Part shown: one piece after another, positions 15,458 to 24,041 of the stretch | Position numbering within the stretch: position 1 is the first letter of the stretch | Layout: each line of letters opens with the position of its first letter | Assembly: GCA_963169195.1 (NCBI GenBank) | Contig: CAUJDN010000099.1 | Coordinates: forward strand, 1-64,000 | DNA length: 64,000 nucleotides | Direction: 5' to 3' | Source: Acidobacteriota bacterium | GTDB lineage: Bacteria; Acidobacteriota; Vicinamibacteria; Vicinamibacterales; UBA2999 | The notes under the pieces: model-generated | Told to the model about the DNA's origin: nothing | Database searches by the model: none | The model's input: the letters and a program-made list of their open reading frames with translations, nothing else | Position numbers and translations under genes: made by a program

Positions 15458-16867
15458 GTGCGCTGTCTCGTGGTCTGTCACACGGAGCTGGTCGCCCGGC
15501 TCCTCGAGGCAGTCCTGGTTCCCCACGCCGACGTCGAATTGATGGTGGAAAGCGCGGCTTTCGCCCGCCGCGTGGACGATACGGGCCTACCGATCGGCAT
15601 CGCGGACCCGCAGCGCCTCGACAGTTTCGTCAAGGCCGATCTCACCCCGGGTACCGTGGTCCTCGTCGAGGACAACGGGCGCAAGGGCCTGCGCAAGGTG
15701 CTCGATGCGGTCTTCGGCGCCGGTGGCACCCTGGTCTATGTGCTCGGCACGCGCCCGGACGAGATGAAGAAGGCCGAGGCGCTCAGGACCGACTTCCCCG
15801 ACATGAACACGCTGACCCTGGCCGAGCTGGTCGGGTCGCCCCTGCTGGCCGAGCTGGGCCGGTCGGTGACGCGCCAGAAGGTGCAGCAGTACCAGCACTA
15901 CTTCCGCGACGCGGACCGGGTCCTCATCCTCACGCACAACGACCCGGATCCGGACGCCCTCGCCAGCGGTCTCGCCCTCAGGAGCCTGCTTCGCCGCACC
16001 CGCCAGACGGCCATCATCGGCTGCATGCAGGGCGTGACGCGCCCCGAGAACCAGCGGATGGTGAAGCTCCTGGATCTGGGCTACGAAGTGGTCCCCGCCG
16101 ACCAGTTCGCGGCGTTCGACAAGATCGCGCTCGTGGACGTGCAGCCGCACTACTTTCCGGGCCTGCTGCCCCACGCCGATCTGGTGATCGACCACCACCC
16201 GGAGCAATCGGGCTACTCGGCGGTCTACAAGGACATCCGCCCGGCCTACGGCTCCACCTCGACCATCCTCACCGAGCACCTCCGGGCGGTGGACATCGAC
16301 ATCTCCGAGCGCACCGCCACGGCGATGCTCTATGCGATCAAGTCGGACACGCTGTTCTTCAACCGCCAGGCCAATAACGCCGATCTCGACGCCTTCTCGT
16401 ACCTCTATCCGCGGGCCGACGCGACGATGGTGCGGAAGATGGAGGGGTCGGAAATCACCGCCGAGCGCCTCGACTACGTCATCAAGGCGTGGCAGACCGG
16501 CCGGCTGGTGGAGCACGTGTTCTGCGCGTTCCTGGGCGAGCCGCCGCGTGAGGACTTCGTGCCCTACGTGGCCGACTTCTACCTGCAGCTCGAGGACGTC
16601 CAGTGGACCGTCGTGTCGGGTGTGGTGAACGACACGTTCACCGTGTCGGTGCGCAACCTGGGCTATTCGCGGAACGCCGGTGACTTCGTCCGCCGCTGGT
16701 TCAACGACATCGGCAGCGCCGGCGGCCATCGCACCATGGCCAAGGCCGTCGTGCCCCTCGAGGCCTTCCAGCGCAAGTTCGGCACCTACGAAGGCAGCCG
16801 CATCAACCAGCGCATCCTGGAGCTCGTGCTGGACTTCCTGCACGAGGTGAAGCAACCGGCGAGGTGA
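15458..16867 (+). CDS. DHH/DHHA1-family phosphoesterase with N-terminal Rossmann-like domain
   Basis: A 469-residue protein. Residues 1 to about 140 form an alpha/beta domain resembling nucleotide-binding TrkA-N/RCK folds (CLVVCHTELVARLLEAVL), without a clear GxGxxG. A DHH phosphoesterase core follows, with HNDPDPDALASG, a second acidic motif LVDVQPHY and the DHH motif VIDHHPE. The C-terminal DHHA1 part carries SAGGHRTMAKAVVP. Related enzymes degrade short oligoribonucleotides (NrnA) or cyclic dinucleotides. The start is GTG 15458. Since a c-di-GMP enzyme is encoded at 45562, a role in degrading pGpG-like products is conceivable but unproven. Confidence 0.85.
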   Translation: MRCLVVCHTELVARLLEAVLVPHADVELMVESAAFARRVDDTGLPIGIADPQRLDSFVKADLTPGTVVLVEDNGRKGLRKVLDAVFGAGGTLVYVLGTRPDEMKKAEALRTDFPDMNTLTLAELVGSPLLAELGRSVTRQKVQQYQHYFRDADRVLILTHNDPDPDALASGLALRSLLRRTRQTAIIGCMQGVTRPENQRMVKLLDLGYEVVPADQFAAFDKIALVDVQPHYFPGLLPHADLVIDHHPEQSGYSAVYKDIRPAYGSTSTILTEHLRAVDIDISERTATAMLYAIKSDTLFFNRQANNADLDAFSYLYPRADATMVRKMEGSEITAERLDYVIKAWQTGRLVEHVFCAFLGEPPREDFVPYVADFYLQLEDVQWTVVSGVVNDTFTVSVRNLGYSRNAGDFVRRWFNDIGSAGGHRTMAKAVVPLEAFQRKFGTYEGSRINQRILELVLDFLHEVKQPAR

Positions 16868-16871
16868 GGGA

Positions 16872-16929
16872 AGGCCGGCGGCCTGCGCCGGTGGGCCCTT
16901 CAAGTGGGCGGGCGCTTTCGCGCCGGCCT
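16872..16929. terminator. Possible bidirectional terminator between convergent genes
   Basis: AGGCCGGCG at 16872-16880 and CGCCGGCCT at 16921-16929 are a perfect 9-bp inverted repeat. A smaller hairpin GGCGC-TTTC-GCGCC (16911-16924) overlaps the right arm. The element occupies the gap between the convergent DHH and PLP-enzyme genes. There is no T-run, so intrinsic termination is only likely, not certain. Confidence 0.5.
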
Positions 16930-18092
16930 CATCCCAGCGCCTGCGTGAGGTCCTCGATCAAGTCCAGCGGGTCCTCGAGGCCGATGGACAGGCGGATCAT
17001 CCCCCTCGACACGCCGGCCCGCGCCAGCTCTTCGTCCGACAGGCCCGTGTGTGACGTGAGGATCGGGAGGCTGCAGACGCTCTCCACGCCGCCGAGGCTG
17101 GTGGCGCGCTTGACGACCTGCAGGCGGTCGAAGGTCCGGAACGCCGCGTCCTGCCCGCCCCGCACGTCGATGGTCACCATGCCGCCGAACCCGGACATCT
17201 GCCGGCGTGCGATGTCATGGTCGGGGTGCGAGGGCAACCCCGGATAGTAGACGCGCGCGATCGCGGGATGCGCCTCGAGAGCGGTCGCGACGGCCAGGGC
17301 GTTCGCGTTGTGCCGGGCCACGCGGAGCGGCAGCGTCTTCAGCCCGCGGCCCAGGGCGTAGGCGGGTTGCGGATCCAGGACCGACCCCATGAGTCGCCGC
17401 GCCTTCGCCATGGGCTCGAGCCGCGCGCGCGTGCCGGACAGCACCCCGGCCGTGACGTCGCTGTGCCCGTTCAGGTACTTCGTCGCGCTCTGCATCGAGA
17501 TGTCCACGCCCATGGCGAGCACCGGCTGGTTCAGCGGGCACGCAAAGGTGTTGTCCACCACCGACGTGACGCCGGCGGCGCGGCAGGCCGCCGCCACGGC
17601 ACGGACGTCCACGCACCGAAGGGTGGGATTGATGGGCGACTCGAACCACACCCCCCTGGTGCGCGGCCCGATGACGCGCACCGGGTCGGCCAGCTCCTCG
17701 AGCGTGACGAAGCGCGAGGTGATGCCAAAGCGTGGCAACAGGTCCGTGATGAGGTGATGCGTGCCGCCGTAGATGGCGGCACTGCAGACCACCTCGTCGC
17801 CCTGCCGCAGCAGGGTCAGCAGCGCATGGGTCGTGGCGGCCTGGCCAGAGCTGAAGAGCAGCGACTGCTCCGCGCCGTCCACCGAGGCGAGCATCTCCTC
17901 GGCAGCCACGACCGTCGGATTCTCGTAGCGGGAGTAGAGGTATCCGGACGAGCGCCCATCCTGATAGGCCTGGACCTCGGCGGCGGACTCGAAGATGAAC
18001 GTGCTCGTTTCGTAGATGGGCGTCGTCAGCGCGGGCGTCCGGCCAGAGGTCACGTGCCCGCCCGCGTGAATCAGCTCGGTGCTCTTCCGCAT
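16929..18092 (-). CDS. Cystathionine gamma-synthase/lyase family PLP enzyme
   Basis: This 387-residue enzyme belongs to the Cys/Met-metabolism PLP family. The PLP-lysine sits in SATKYLNGHSDV, the phosphate-binding region is FSSGQAATTHALL, and the Asp that contacts the pyridine N is in SVVDNTFACP. The C-terminal SLGGVESVCSLP motif is typical. The sequence fits cystathionine gamma-synthase, cystathionine gamma-lyase or methionine gamma-lyase; motifs alone do not separate these, so I leave the symbol blank. It is monocistronic or heads no obvious operon. Confidence 0.9.
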   Translation of the reverse strand: MRKSTELIHAGGHVTSGRTPALTTPIYETSTFIFESAAEVQAYQDGRSSGYLYSRYENPTVVAAEEMLASVDGAEQSLLFSSGQAATTHALLTLLRQGDEVVCSAAIYGGTHHLITDLLPRFGITSRFVTLEELADPVRVIGPRTRGVWFESPINPTLRCVDVRAVAAACRAAGVTSVVDNTFACPLNQPVLAMGVDISMQSATKYLNGHSDVTAGVLSGTRARLEPMAKARRLMGSVLDPQPAYALGRGLKTLPLRVARHNANALAVATALEAHPAIARVYYPGLPSHPDHDIARRQMSGFGGMVTIDVRGGQDAAFRTFDRLQVVKRATSLGGVESVCSLPILTSHTGLSDEELARAGVSRGMIRLSIGLEDPLDLIEDLTQALG

Positions 18093-18122
18093 CCCTGCCT
18101 CCTGTCGCGTGAGGTGCGCACG

Positions 18123-19511
18123 TCAGATTCGCTCTCCGCTCGCCCCCAGGACCGGCTCGATGAACTGCCGATACGCGTCCTCGTAGCCGTGCTCCATCAG
18201 CTCGTCGAGCGAGTGCCGGCGGTCCGAGGCCTCATCCCAGGCGCCGGCCAGGTCCAGCGGCCGCACCGGGTTGTGCGCCGGCCGGATGACGCAGGTCAGC
18301 GGCACGCGGTACTGCAGGTGCCGCAGGGCATCACCCAGGGCGGCGTTCTCCGCGCTTGCCAGCTGCTCGGCGATGCGTCCCATGCCATCGGCACGCGCGG
18401 GCCTCAGCGCGTGGGGCCCGGGCAGGTCCGGCGCCGCCGACACGACGATGAGCTGCTCCGCGCCGGCGGCCGCGGCCTCTTCGATGCAGCGGCTGACGGC
18501 GGCGGTGCGGTCGGCCAGCCGGTGCGCCTCCCCTCTCCAGTACGCATCCGTCGCAAAGCCGACCATGCGCGGCTCGCACGCCCCGGGCAGCGTCATGGCG
18601 GCGCCCAGGACGTCGGCCAGGTGGTCGCGGGCCGTGCCCGCCAGGTCGTGCGCCTCGGCGCGCCGGGCCGACGCCGTGGTCATCGCGCCGAAGAGCGTCT
18701 TCCGGTACGGCTCGCGCACCAGGCCGAAGACCATGTCCCGCCGGGCGTCGAGATCGTGCACGACGAGGACGAGCTCACGGAAGCCGGGATGCCCCAGGTT
18801 CTCGGTGAGGAGGTCCGCATAGCGACGGCTCAGATCCCGGGCGTCGGGGGTTCGCAGCCTGGCGCCTCCGCGCAGGATGCTCCACAGGGCCGACGTCGCC
18901 GCATCAATGGCACGCGAGGCATCGACGGGAGCGCCGAGCAGCGACCAGAGCGCGTGCGAGGCTGCGCTCCGGCGAAGCGGCGCCCGCCAGGCGCGGAGCG
19001 CGAGCCCCGCGGCCAGCACCGCCAGGCCCGCCAGGGCGATCACGGTGATCAGGCGCGGCACCCAGGTCGGCAGCGCCTCGGGGGAAAAGGCCGAGCCCAC
19101 CGCGGCCAGCGCGCCGCGCGCGAGGTCCGCTCCCTGTGCCAGCCCAGCCATTCCCAGGACCATGGCCACGGGATACATCGCGGCGGACAGCAGGAGCGCC
19201 GCCGCGGGCGCGGCGAACACCGCAAGGGCCGCCCAGAGCAGGAGCCGCAGCCAGCGGAAGGTCCAGTGCCACCGGTAGAACGCGCGGGGTCCCTCGCTGC
19301 GCCACACGCCTCCGGGCTCCCAGAGGGGCGCCGCGCCGTCGATGGCGTACAGCACGGCCCCGAGCGCGCCGATGCCGCGGCCGCAGACGAGGTCGATCTT
19401 GATCCCGGTTTCCTGGAGTGCGCGGAGGACGCCCGCGTGGTACGCGCCGTCGGCGCCGGTCCCGGTCAGCACCAGCGCCGTGCGACGCTCGGGAGAATAG
19501 TGGTCGGCCAC
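18123..19511 (-). CDS. Degenerate patatin-like membrane protein
   Basis: The N-terminus of this 462-residue protein (ALVLTGTGADGAYHAGVL, 12-29) matches the oxyanion-hole region of patatin phospholipases (GGGxRGxYHxGVL). The next motif is GRGIGAL (44-50), where active patatins have GxSxG. The catalytic Ser is Gly46 and the oxyanion Arg is Asp21. Hydrophobic segments between about residues 85 and 185 indicate three or four membrane-spanning helices inserted after the patatin start. No clear DG[GA] dyad is visible. It is probably a non-catalytic relative, perhaps a lipid-binding or scaffolding protein. It starts at GTG 19511, overlapping the greA stop (TAGTG), hence co-translated with greA. Confidence 0.72.
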   Translation of the reverse strand: MADHYSPERRTALVLTGTGADGAYHAGVLRALQETGIKIDLVCGRGIGALGAVLYAIDGAAPLWEPGGVWRSEGPRAFYRWHWTFRWLRLLLWAALAVFAAPAAALLLSAAMYPVAMVLGMAGLAQGADLARGALAAVGSAFSPEALPTWVPRLITVIALAGLAVLAAGLALRAWRAPLRRSAASHALWSLLGAPVDASRAIDAATSALWSILRGGARLRTPDARDLSRRYADLLTENLGHPGFRELVLVVHDLDARRDMVFGLVREPYRKTLFGAMTTASARRAEAHDLAGTARDHLADVLGAAMTLPGACEPRMVGFATDAYWRGEAHRLADRTAAVSRCIEEAAAAGAEQLIVVSAAPDLPGPHALRPARADGMGRIAEQLASAENAALGDALRHLQYRVPLTCVIRPAHNPVRPLDLAGAWDEASDRRHSLDELMEHGYEDAYRQFIEPVLGASGERI

Positions 19512-19975
19512 TACTCGTCGTGAATGGTCACGAGCTTCAGGATCTCGAACTTGCGGCCGCCCGCGGGCGTGGTCACGACGATCTCGTCGCCTTCCTCCTT
19601 GTTGAGGATGGCGCGCCCGATGGGTGACGAGGTGGAGATGAGGCCCTTCTCGCCGTCGGCGTCCTCGGGCATCACGAGCTGGTACACGAGCTCCTGTCCG
19701 GTGGACTCGCGCAACGTGACCGTGGACCCGAACCCGGCCTTGCCGTGGGGGATCTTGTCCATGTTCATGAGCGCGATCTCGTTCATGCGGCGGCGCAGCA
19801 TGCCGATGCGCGCCTGGACGTAGGTCTGCCGCTCCTTGGCCGCCTGGTACTCCGCGTTCTCGCGCAGGTCGCCCAGCTCGCGCGCGCGCTGGATCTCCTT
19901 GGGGAGCTCCATCTTCAGCTCCCGCTCCAGCACCGCCACCTCTTGTTCAAACCGCTTGAGCAGCTTTTCCTTCAT
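19511..19975 (-). CDS. greA: Transcription elongation factor GreA
   Basis: GreA enters the RNA polymerase secondary channel and stimulates cleavage of backtracked transcripts. This 154-residue protein has the N-terminal coiled coil with the acidic tip (ELGDLRENAEYQAAKERQ) and the C-terminal FKBP-like domain (SSPIGRAILNKEEGDEIVV). ATG 19975 is preferred to GTG 19978. A possible -10 hexamer TATGCT lies on the minus strand at 20000-19995. Its partner downstream is the degenerate patatin. Confidence 0.95.
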   Translation of the reverse strand: MKEKLLKRFEQEVAVLERELKMELPKEIQRARELGDLRENAEYQAAKERQTYVQARIGMLRRRMNEIALMNMDKIPHGKAGFGSTVTLRESTGQELVYQLVMPEDADGEKGLISTSSPIGRAILNKEEGDEIVVTTPAGGRKFEILKLVTIHDE

Positions 19976-20015
19976 CACTCAAACTTCAGACTTTAGCATA
20001 ATTGGTCTCCCCACC

Positions 20016-20810
20016 ATGCCGCTCATCACCAGCCGCCAGCACGCCATTGTCAGGCAGTGCCGGGCCGTCGCGCGCGGCGACGACCGCCGGCTGCTGCTCG
20101 ACGGCTGGCACCTGCTCGACGATGCGCTCGGTGCCGGGTTCGCGGTGGAGACGGTGGCCGCGCGCGAGGAGGTGTCGCCCGGGCAGCGCGCCACGCTCGA
20201 TCGGGCGGCGCGGGCGGGCGCCGAGGTGGTGCGCGTGTCCGCCGCCGTCATGGATGCGCTCTCCCCCGTGCCGTCGCCGACCGGTGTCGTGGCCATTGCC
20301 GCCCGGCCGGCGGTGGACCCGCGCGCGCTCACGGCTCCTGCGCCCGCCCTCGTCGTCGCGGGCTTCGGCATCCAGGATCCCGGCAATGCCGGCGCCATCG
20401 CCCGCGCCGCCGACGCGGGCGGCGCCACGGGTGTGCTGCTCGACGCCTCATCGGCCGACCCGTGGGGATGGAAGGCGCTGAGGGCCGCGATGGGCAGCAC
20501 GCTGAGACTGCCCGTGCTGCGCGACCGCTCGGCGCTGCATCGCCTGAAAGCGTGGCAGGCGGACGGCCTGCGCGTGGTGGCCGCGGATCCCGACGCGACG
20601 GTCCGGATGTACGACGAGCGCCTCGACGGGCCGACGGCACTCGTCGTCGGTTCCGAGGGGGCGGGCGTCCCGGCCGACGTGCTGCGCGCCGCCGACGCGC
20701 GGGTGCGCATCCCGATGCGCGCCCGCGTCGAGTCGCTCAATGTCGCCGTGGCTGCGGCGGTGCTGCTCTACGAGGCGGCGCGGCAGCGCGAGTGGGTCGA
20801 GACCGTATGA
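20016..20810 (+). CDS. SpoU/TrmH-family RNA 2'-O-methyltransferase
   Basis: The 264-residue enzyme belongs to the SPOUT class of RNA ribose methyltransferases. An N-terminal substrate-binding part (SRQHAIVRQCRAVARGDDR) leads into the trefoil-knot domain. Motif 1 is GFGIQDPGNAGAIARAADA, motif 2 is ALVVGSEGAGVP and motif 3 is IPMRARVESLNVAVAAAVLL. The target nucleotide (rRNA or tRNA) cannot be told from motifs. Its stop overlaps the rarA start (ATGA). It is divergent from greA across 40 bases. Confidence 0.92.
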   Translation: MPLITSRQHAIVRQCRAVARGDDRRLLLDGWHLLDDALGAGFAVETVAAREEVSPGQRATLDRAARAGAEVVRVSAAVMDALSPVPSPTGVVAIAARPAVDPRALTAPAPALVVAGFGIQDPGNAGAIARAADAGGATGVLLDASSADPWGWKALRAAMGSTLRLPVLRDRSALHRLKAWQADGLRVVAADPDATVRMYDERLDGPTALVVGSEGAGVPADVLRAADARVRIPMRARVESLNVAVAAAVLLYEAARQREWVETV

Positions 20811-22144
20811 GCCTGTTCGACCCGGAGCCGGAGCCGGTGGACCCGCGCACCATCCCGCTGCCCGAGCGCATGCGTCCGCGCACGCTGGACGAGGTGGTCG
20901 GGCAGGACGACGTGATTGGTCCGGGGCGGCCCCTCCGCGAGATGATCGAGCGCGACCTGCTCCAGTCGATCATCCTCTGGGGCCCGCCGGGCACCGGCAA
21001 GACCACGCTCGCCCGCCTGGTCGCGGACCTCACCCGCGCCGAGTTCGTCTCCTTCAGCGCGGTGCTCGCCGGCATCAAGGAGGTGAAGGAGGTGATGGCT
21101 GCCGCGGAGGACCGCCGGCGCCGGCTGGGCGCGCGCACCATCGTGTTCGTGGACGAGATCCACCGCTTCAACAAGGCCCAGCAGGATGCGTTCCTGCCCC
21201 GCGTCGAGGCCGGCGACATCATCCTCGTCGGGGCCACCACCGAGAACCCGTCGTTCGAGGTGAACGCGGCGCTGCTCTCGCGGTCCAAGGTGTTCGTGCT
21301 GAAGCCGTTGGACGAGGCCGCCATCGTGACCATCCTCCGGCGCGCCCTCGCCGACGCGGCGCGGGGCCTGGGACGCGAGCAGGCCGAGGCGTCCGACGCC
21401 GTGCTGGCCCACGTCGCCCGGTTCGCTGGCGGGGATGCCCGCGCCGCGCTCAACCTGCTGCAGCTGCTGGTCGCCTCGGCGCCGCAGCCCGCGGGACGGC
21501 CGACGATCGACGAGGCACTGCTCGAGCGCACGCTCCAGCACAAGGCGCTGCTCTACGACAAGACGGGCGAGGAGCACTACAACCTCATCTCCGCGCTCCA
21601 CAAGTCCATGCGGAACAGCGACCCGGATGCGGCGGTCTACTGGCTGGCGCGCATGGTGGAAGCCGGCGAGGACCCGATGTACATCGCACGACGCCTCGTC
21701 CGCTTCGCATCCGAGGACGTGGGCAACGCCGACCCGCAGGCGCTGGTCGTCGCCATGGCCGCCAGGGACGCTGCGCACATGCTCGGCTTCCCCGAGGCCA
21801 ACACCGCGCTCGCCCAGGCGGCCCTCTATCTGGCCACGGCGCCGAAGAGCAACGCGGTCTATACCGCGTACGGCGCCGCGGCGGGCGCCGCGAAGAACGA
21901 CGTGGCCGCGCCCGTCCCTCTCCACCTGCGCAATGCGCCGACGAGGCTGATGAAGCAGCTGGACTACGGAAAGGGCTACCGGTATGCGCACGACGAAACC
22001 GAGGGCGTGGCCGACATGGACTGCCTGCCGGACAACCTGAAGGGCCGCACGTTCTACGCGCCCCCCGAGCGCGGCTTCGAGAAGGAGATCAAGCGCCGCC
22101 TGGACGGCTGGAAGGCGATCAAGCGCCGCCACCGAGAGCCGTAG
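20807..22144 (+). CDS. rarA: Replication-associated recombination protein A (AAA+ ATPase)
   Basis: RarA (MgsA) acts at stalled replication forks. The 445-residue protein begins with PLPERMRPRTLDEVVGQ, then Walker A GPPGTGKTTLA, Walker B VFVDEIHRFNKAQQDAFLP and sensor 1 GATTENPSFEVN. Its C-terminal tetramerisation region includes LIARRLVR-like sequence (MYIARRLVRFASEDVGNADP). The start at 20807 overlaps the methyltransferase stop by four bases. Confidence 0.95.
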   Translation: MSLFDPEPEPVDPRTIPLPERMRPRTLDEVVGQDDVIGPGRPLREMIERDLLQSIILWGPPGTGKTTLARLVADLTRAEFVSFSAVLAGIKEVKEVMAAAEDRRRRLGARTIVFVDEIHRFNKAQQDAFLPRVEAGDIILVGATTENPSFEVNAALLSRSKVFVLKPLDEAAIVTILRRALADAARGLGREQAEASDAVLAHVARFAGGDARAALNLLQLLVASAPQPAGRPTIDEALLERTLQHKALLYDKTGEEHYNLISALHKSMRNSDPDAAVYWLARMVEAGEDPMYIARRLVRFASEDVGNADPQALVVAMAARDAAHMLGFPEANTALAQAALYLATAPKSNAVYTAYGAAAGAAKNDVAAPVPLHLRNAPTRLMKQLDYGKGYRYAHDETEGVADMDCLPDNLKGRTFYAPPERGFEKEIKRRLDGWKAIKRRHREP

Positions 22145-22155
22145 CGGCGATCCGG

Positions 22156-22190
22156 CATTCCCGACTCCCGACTCCCCACTCCCGACTCCC
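22156..22190. repeat. Heptamer tandem repeat between rarA and mutL
   Basis: Five 7-bp units follow one another: CATTCCC, GACTCCC, GACTCCC, CACTCCC, GACTCCC. They fill most of the 53-base gap between the convergent rarA and mutL genes. The same heptamer in rotated form (CCCGACT) occurs at 41462-41489. Confidence 0.9.
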
Positions 22191-22197
22191 GGCGCGA

Positions 22198-24027
22198 TCA
22201 GATCCGCTCGAAGTTCTTCTCCACCTCCCGCCGCGTGATCCTCAGCATCACCGGGCGGCCGTGCGGACAGACGGTCGAGTACGAGGTCGCGCGCAGCTCG
22301 TCGAGGATGTGGGCCATCTTCTCGAAGGTCAGCGGGTAGTTGGCCTTCACCGCCGCATGGCAGGCGGTGAGGGCGGCGATGCGCTTGAGGCCTTCCTCCA
22401 CGCCGAGGCCGCGGTCCAGGCCCTCGAGGTCGTTGGCCAGGTCGCGGAGCGCGGTGTCGCACTCGTGGGTGGGCAGGATGGCCGGGATGGCTGTGACCTT
22501 GACGGTATCGCCCCCGAACTCCTCCACCTCGAACCCGAACCGCTCCAGCGCCTGGGCCCGCGAGACCAGGGCCTCGCGCTCGGCAGGCGGCAGCTCGAGG
22601 ACGATGGGCACCAGCAGCCGCTGGCTCTCGAGCGGCTGCTCCGTCAGCCGCTGCATGATCCGCTCGAACAGCACTCGTTCGTGCGCCACGTGCTGGTCGA
22701 TGATCGCAATGCCCTCGTCGTCGATGGCGATGATGAACGTGTCACGGAACTGCCCGAGCGGGACGAGCGGCCGCAGGCCGGAGACACCCGGCTCGCGCGT
22801 ACTTCGAACCCCCGCGTCCTGAACCTCCGTGCTTCGAACCCCCGTGCCTCGAACCCCCGTGCTTCGAACCTCCGTGCCTCGAACCTCCGTGCCTCGAACC
22901 CCCGTGCCTCGAACCTCCGTGCCTCGCCCCCCCGGGACGGCCCACCGTGACGTGTACACCCCGCCGGCGAGCACTCCGGGAATCGCCTGGGGGATCGGCC
23001 TGCCGGGCACGAGATCCGAGGACCGCAGCTGCAACTCCGGGGCGGGTCCCCGCCCCAGCGCATCGGCCACCGCGCGCCGCACCACCTCGTGCACCAGCGA
23101 CTGTTCCTTGAACCGCACCTCCGCCTTGGTCGGGTGCACGTTCACGTCCACCCGGTCCGGCGGGACCTCGAGGAACAGGTGCACCTCGGGGCTGCGCTCC
23201 TTGTTGGAGGCGACGCTGTAGGCATCGAAGATCGCATGCGCAATCGTCTTGTCCTTGACGATTCGCCGGTTGACGAAAACGTGCTGCGGTCCGCGCGTCG
23301 GTCCGTGCTCGGCCAGGGCGGCGACGTACCCGTGAAGGCGGATGCCGGCCGACTCGCGGTGTACCTCGACGAGATCGGGCCGGTCCCCGTAGAGCTGGTA
23401 GAGGCGATCGGCCACCGACGTCACCGGAGGGCAGGTCAGCACCCTGCGCCCGGCATTCATCAGCGCGAAACCGATGCGCGGGTAGCACAGCGCGAGCTGG
23501 GTCACCGTCTTCGAGATCTGCGCGCTCTCGGCCGCGTCCGACTTGAGGAACTTCCGGCGGGCCGGCAGGTTGTAGAAGAGATCCGCCACCTCCACCAGCG
23601 TGCCTTCGGGCCCGCCGGCCTCCATGACGGACTCGAACGCGCCCGCATTGACCCTGATCTCGGTGCCGCTCGGCTCTCCACGCGCACGCGTGCGCAGGCG
23701 GAAGTGCGACACCGACGCCATCGACGGCAGGGCCTCGCCGCGGAAGCCGAGGGTCACGATCGCGCCCAGATCGTCGGCGCGCCGGATCTTGCTCGTCGCG
23801 TGGCGCTCCAGGCTGAGCCGCGCATCGTCGGGCGCCATGCCGATGCCGTCGTCCTCGACGCGGATCAGCTTCTTGCCGCCGTATTCCGTCGTGATCGTGA
23901 TGCGGGTCGCCTCGGCGTCGATGGCGTTCTCGACGAGTTCCTTGATGACCGACGCCGGCCGCTCCACGACCTCGCCGGCGGCGATCTGATTGGCCAGGTC
24001 CTCTGGCAGCTTCGTGACGCGTCCCAT
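22198..24027 (-). CDS. mutL: DNA mismatch repair protein MutL with pentapeptide-repeat linker
   Basis: MutL couples mismatch recognition by MutS to strand cutting. The 609-residue protein has the GHKL ATPase domain: IAAGEVVERPASVIKELVEN (about 23-42), DDGIGM and the GFRGEALPS box. Its C-terminal endonuclease motifs are DQHVAHERVLFE and a CPHGRP motif, as in MutL proteins that nick DNA themselves. The variable linker carries an in-frame 15-bp repeat array giving eight pentapeptides of the form R(G/S)T(E/G)V at about residues 368-408. ATG 24027 was chosen to begin at the usual MGRVTKLPEDLANQ. mutS is not in the window. Confidence 0.96.
   Translation of the reverse strand: MGRVTKLPEDLANQIAAGEVVERPASVIKELVENAIDAEATRITITTEYGGKKLIRVEDDGIGMAPDDARLSLERHATSKIRRADDLGAIVTLGFRGEALPSMASVSHFRLRTRARGEPSGTEIRVNAGAFESVMEAGGPEGTLVEVADLFYNLPARRKFLKSDAAESAQISKTVTQLALCYPRIGFALMNAGRRVLTCPPVTSVADRLYQLYGDRPDLVEVHRESAGIRLHGYVAALAEHGPTRGPQHVFVNRRIVKDKTIAHAIFDAYSVASNKERSPEVHLFLEVPPDRVDVNVHPTKAEVRFKEQSLVHEVVRRAVADALGRGPAPELQLRSSDLVPGRPIPQAIPGVLAGGVYTSRWAVPGGRGTEVRGTGVRGTEVRGTEVRSTGVRGTGVRSTEVQDAGVRSTREPGVSGLRPLVPLGQFRDTFIIAIDDEGIAIIDQHVAHERVLFERIMQRLTEQPLESQRLLVPIVLELPPAEREALVSRAQALERFGFEVEEFGGDTVKVTAIPAILPTHECDTALRDLANDLEGLDRGLGVEEGLKRIAALTACHAAVKANYPLTFEKMAHILDELRATSYSTVCPHGRPVMLRITRREVEKNFERI
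22805..22924. repeat. 15-bp tandem repeat array inside mutL (8 units)
   Basis: Eight units of CGAACCYCCGTGCYT (first two slightly diverged) lie within mutL, followed by a terminal CGCCCCC as in the array at 61-225. On the coding strand each unit specifies five residues, so gain or loss of units keeps the frame. Confidence 0.97.
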
Positions 24028-24041
24028 GTGCCGGTCCGGTC

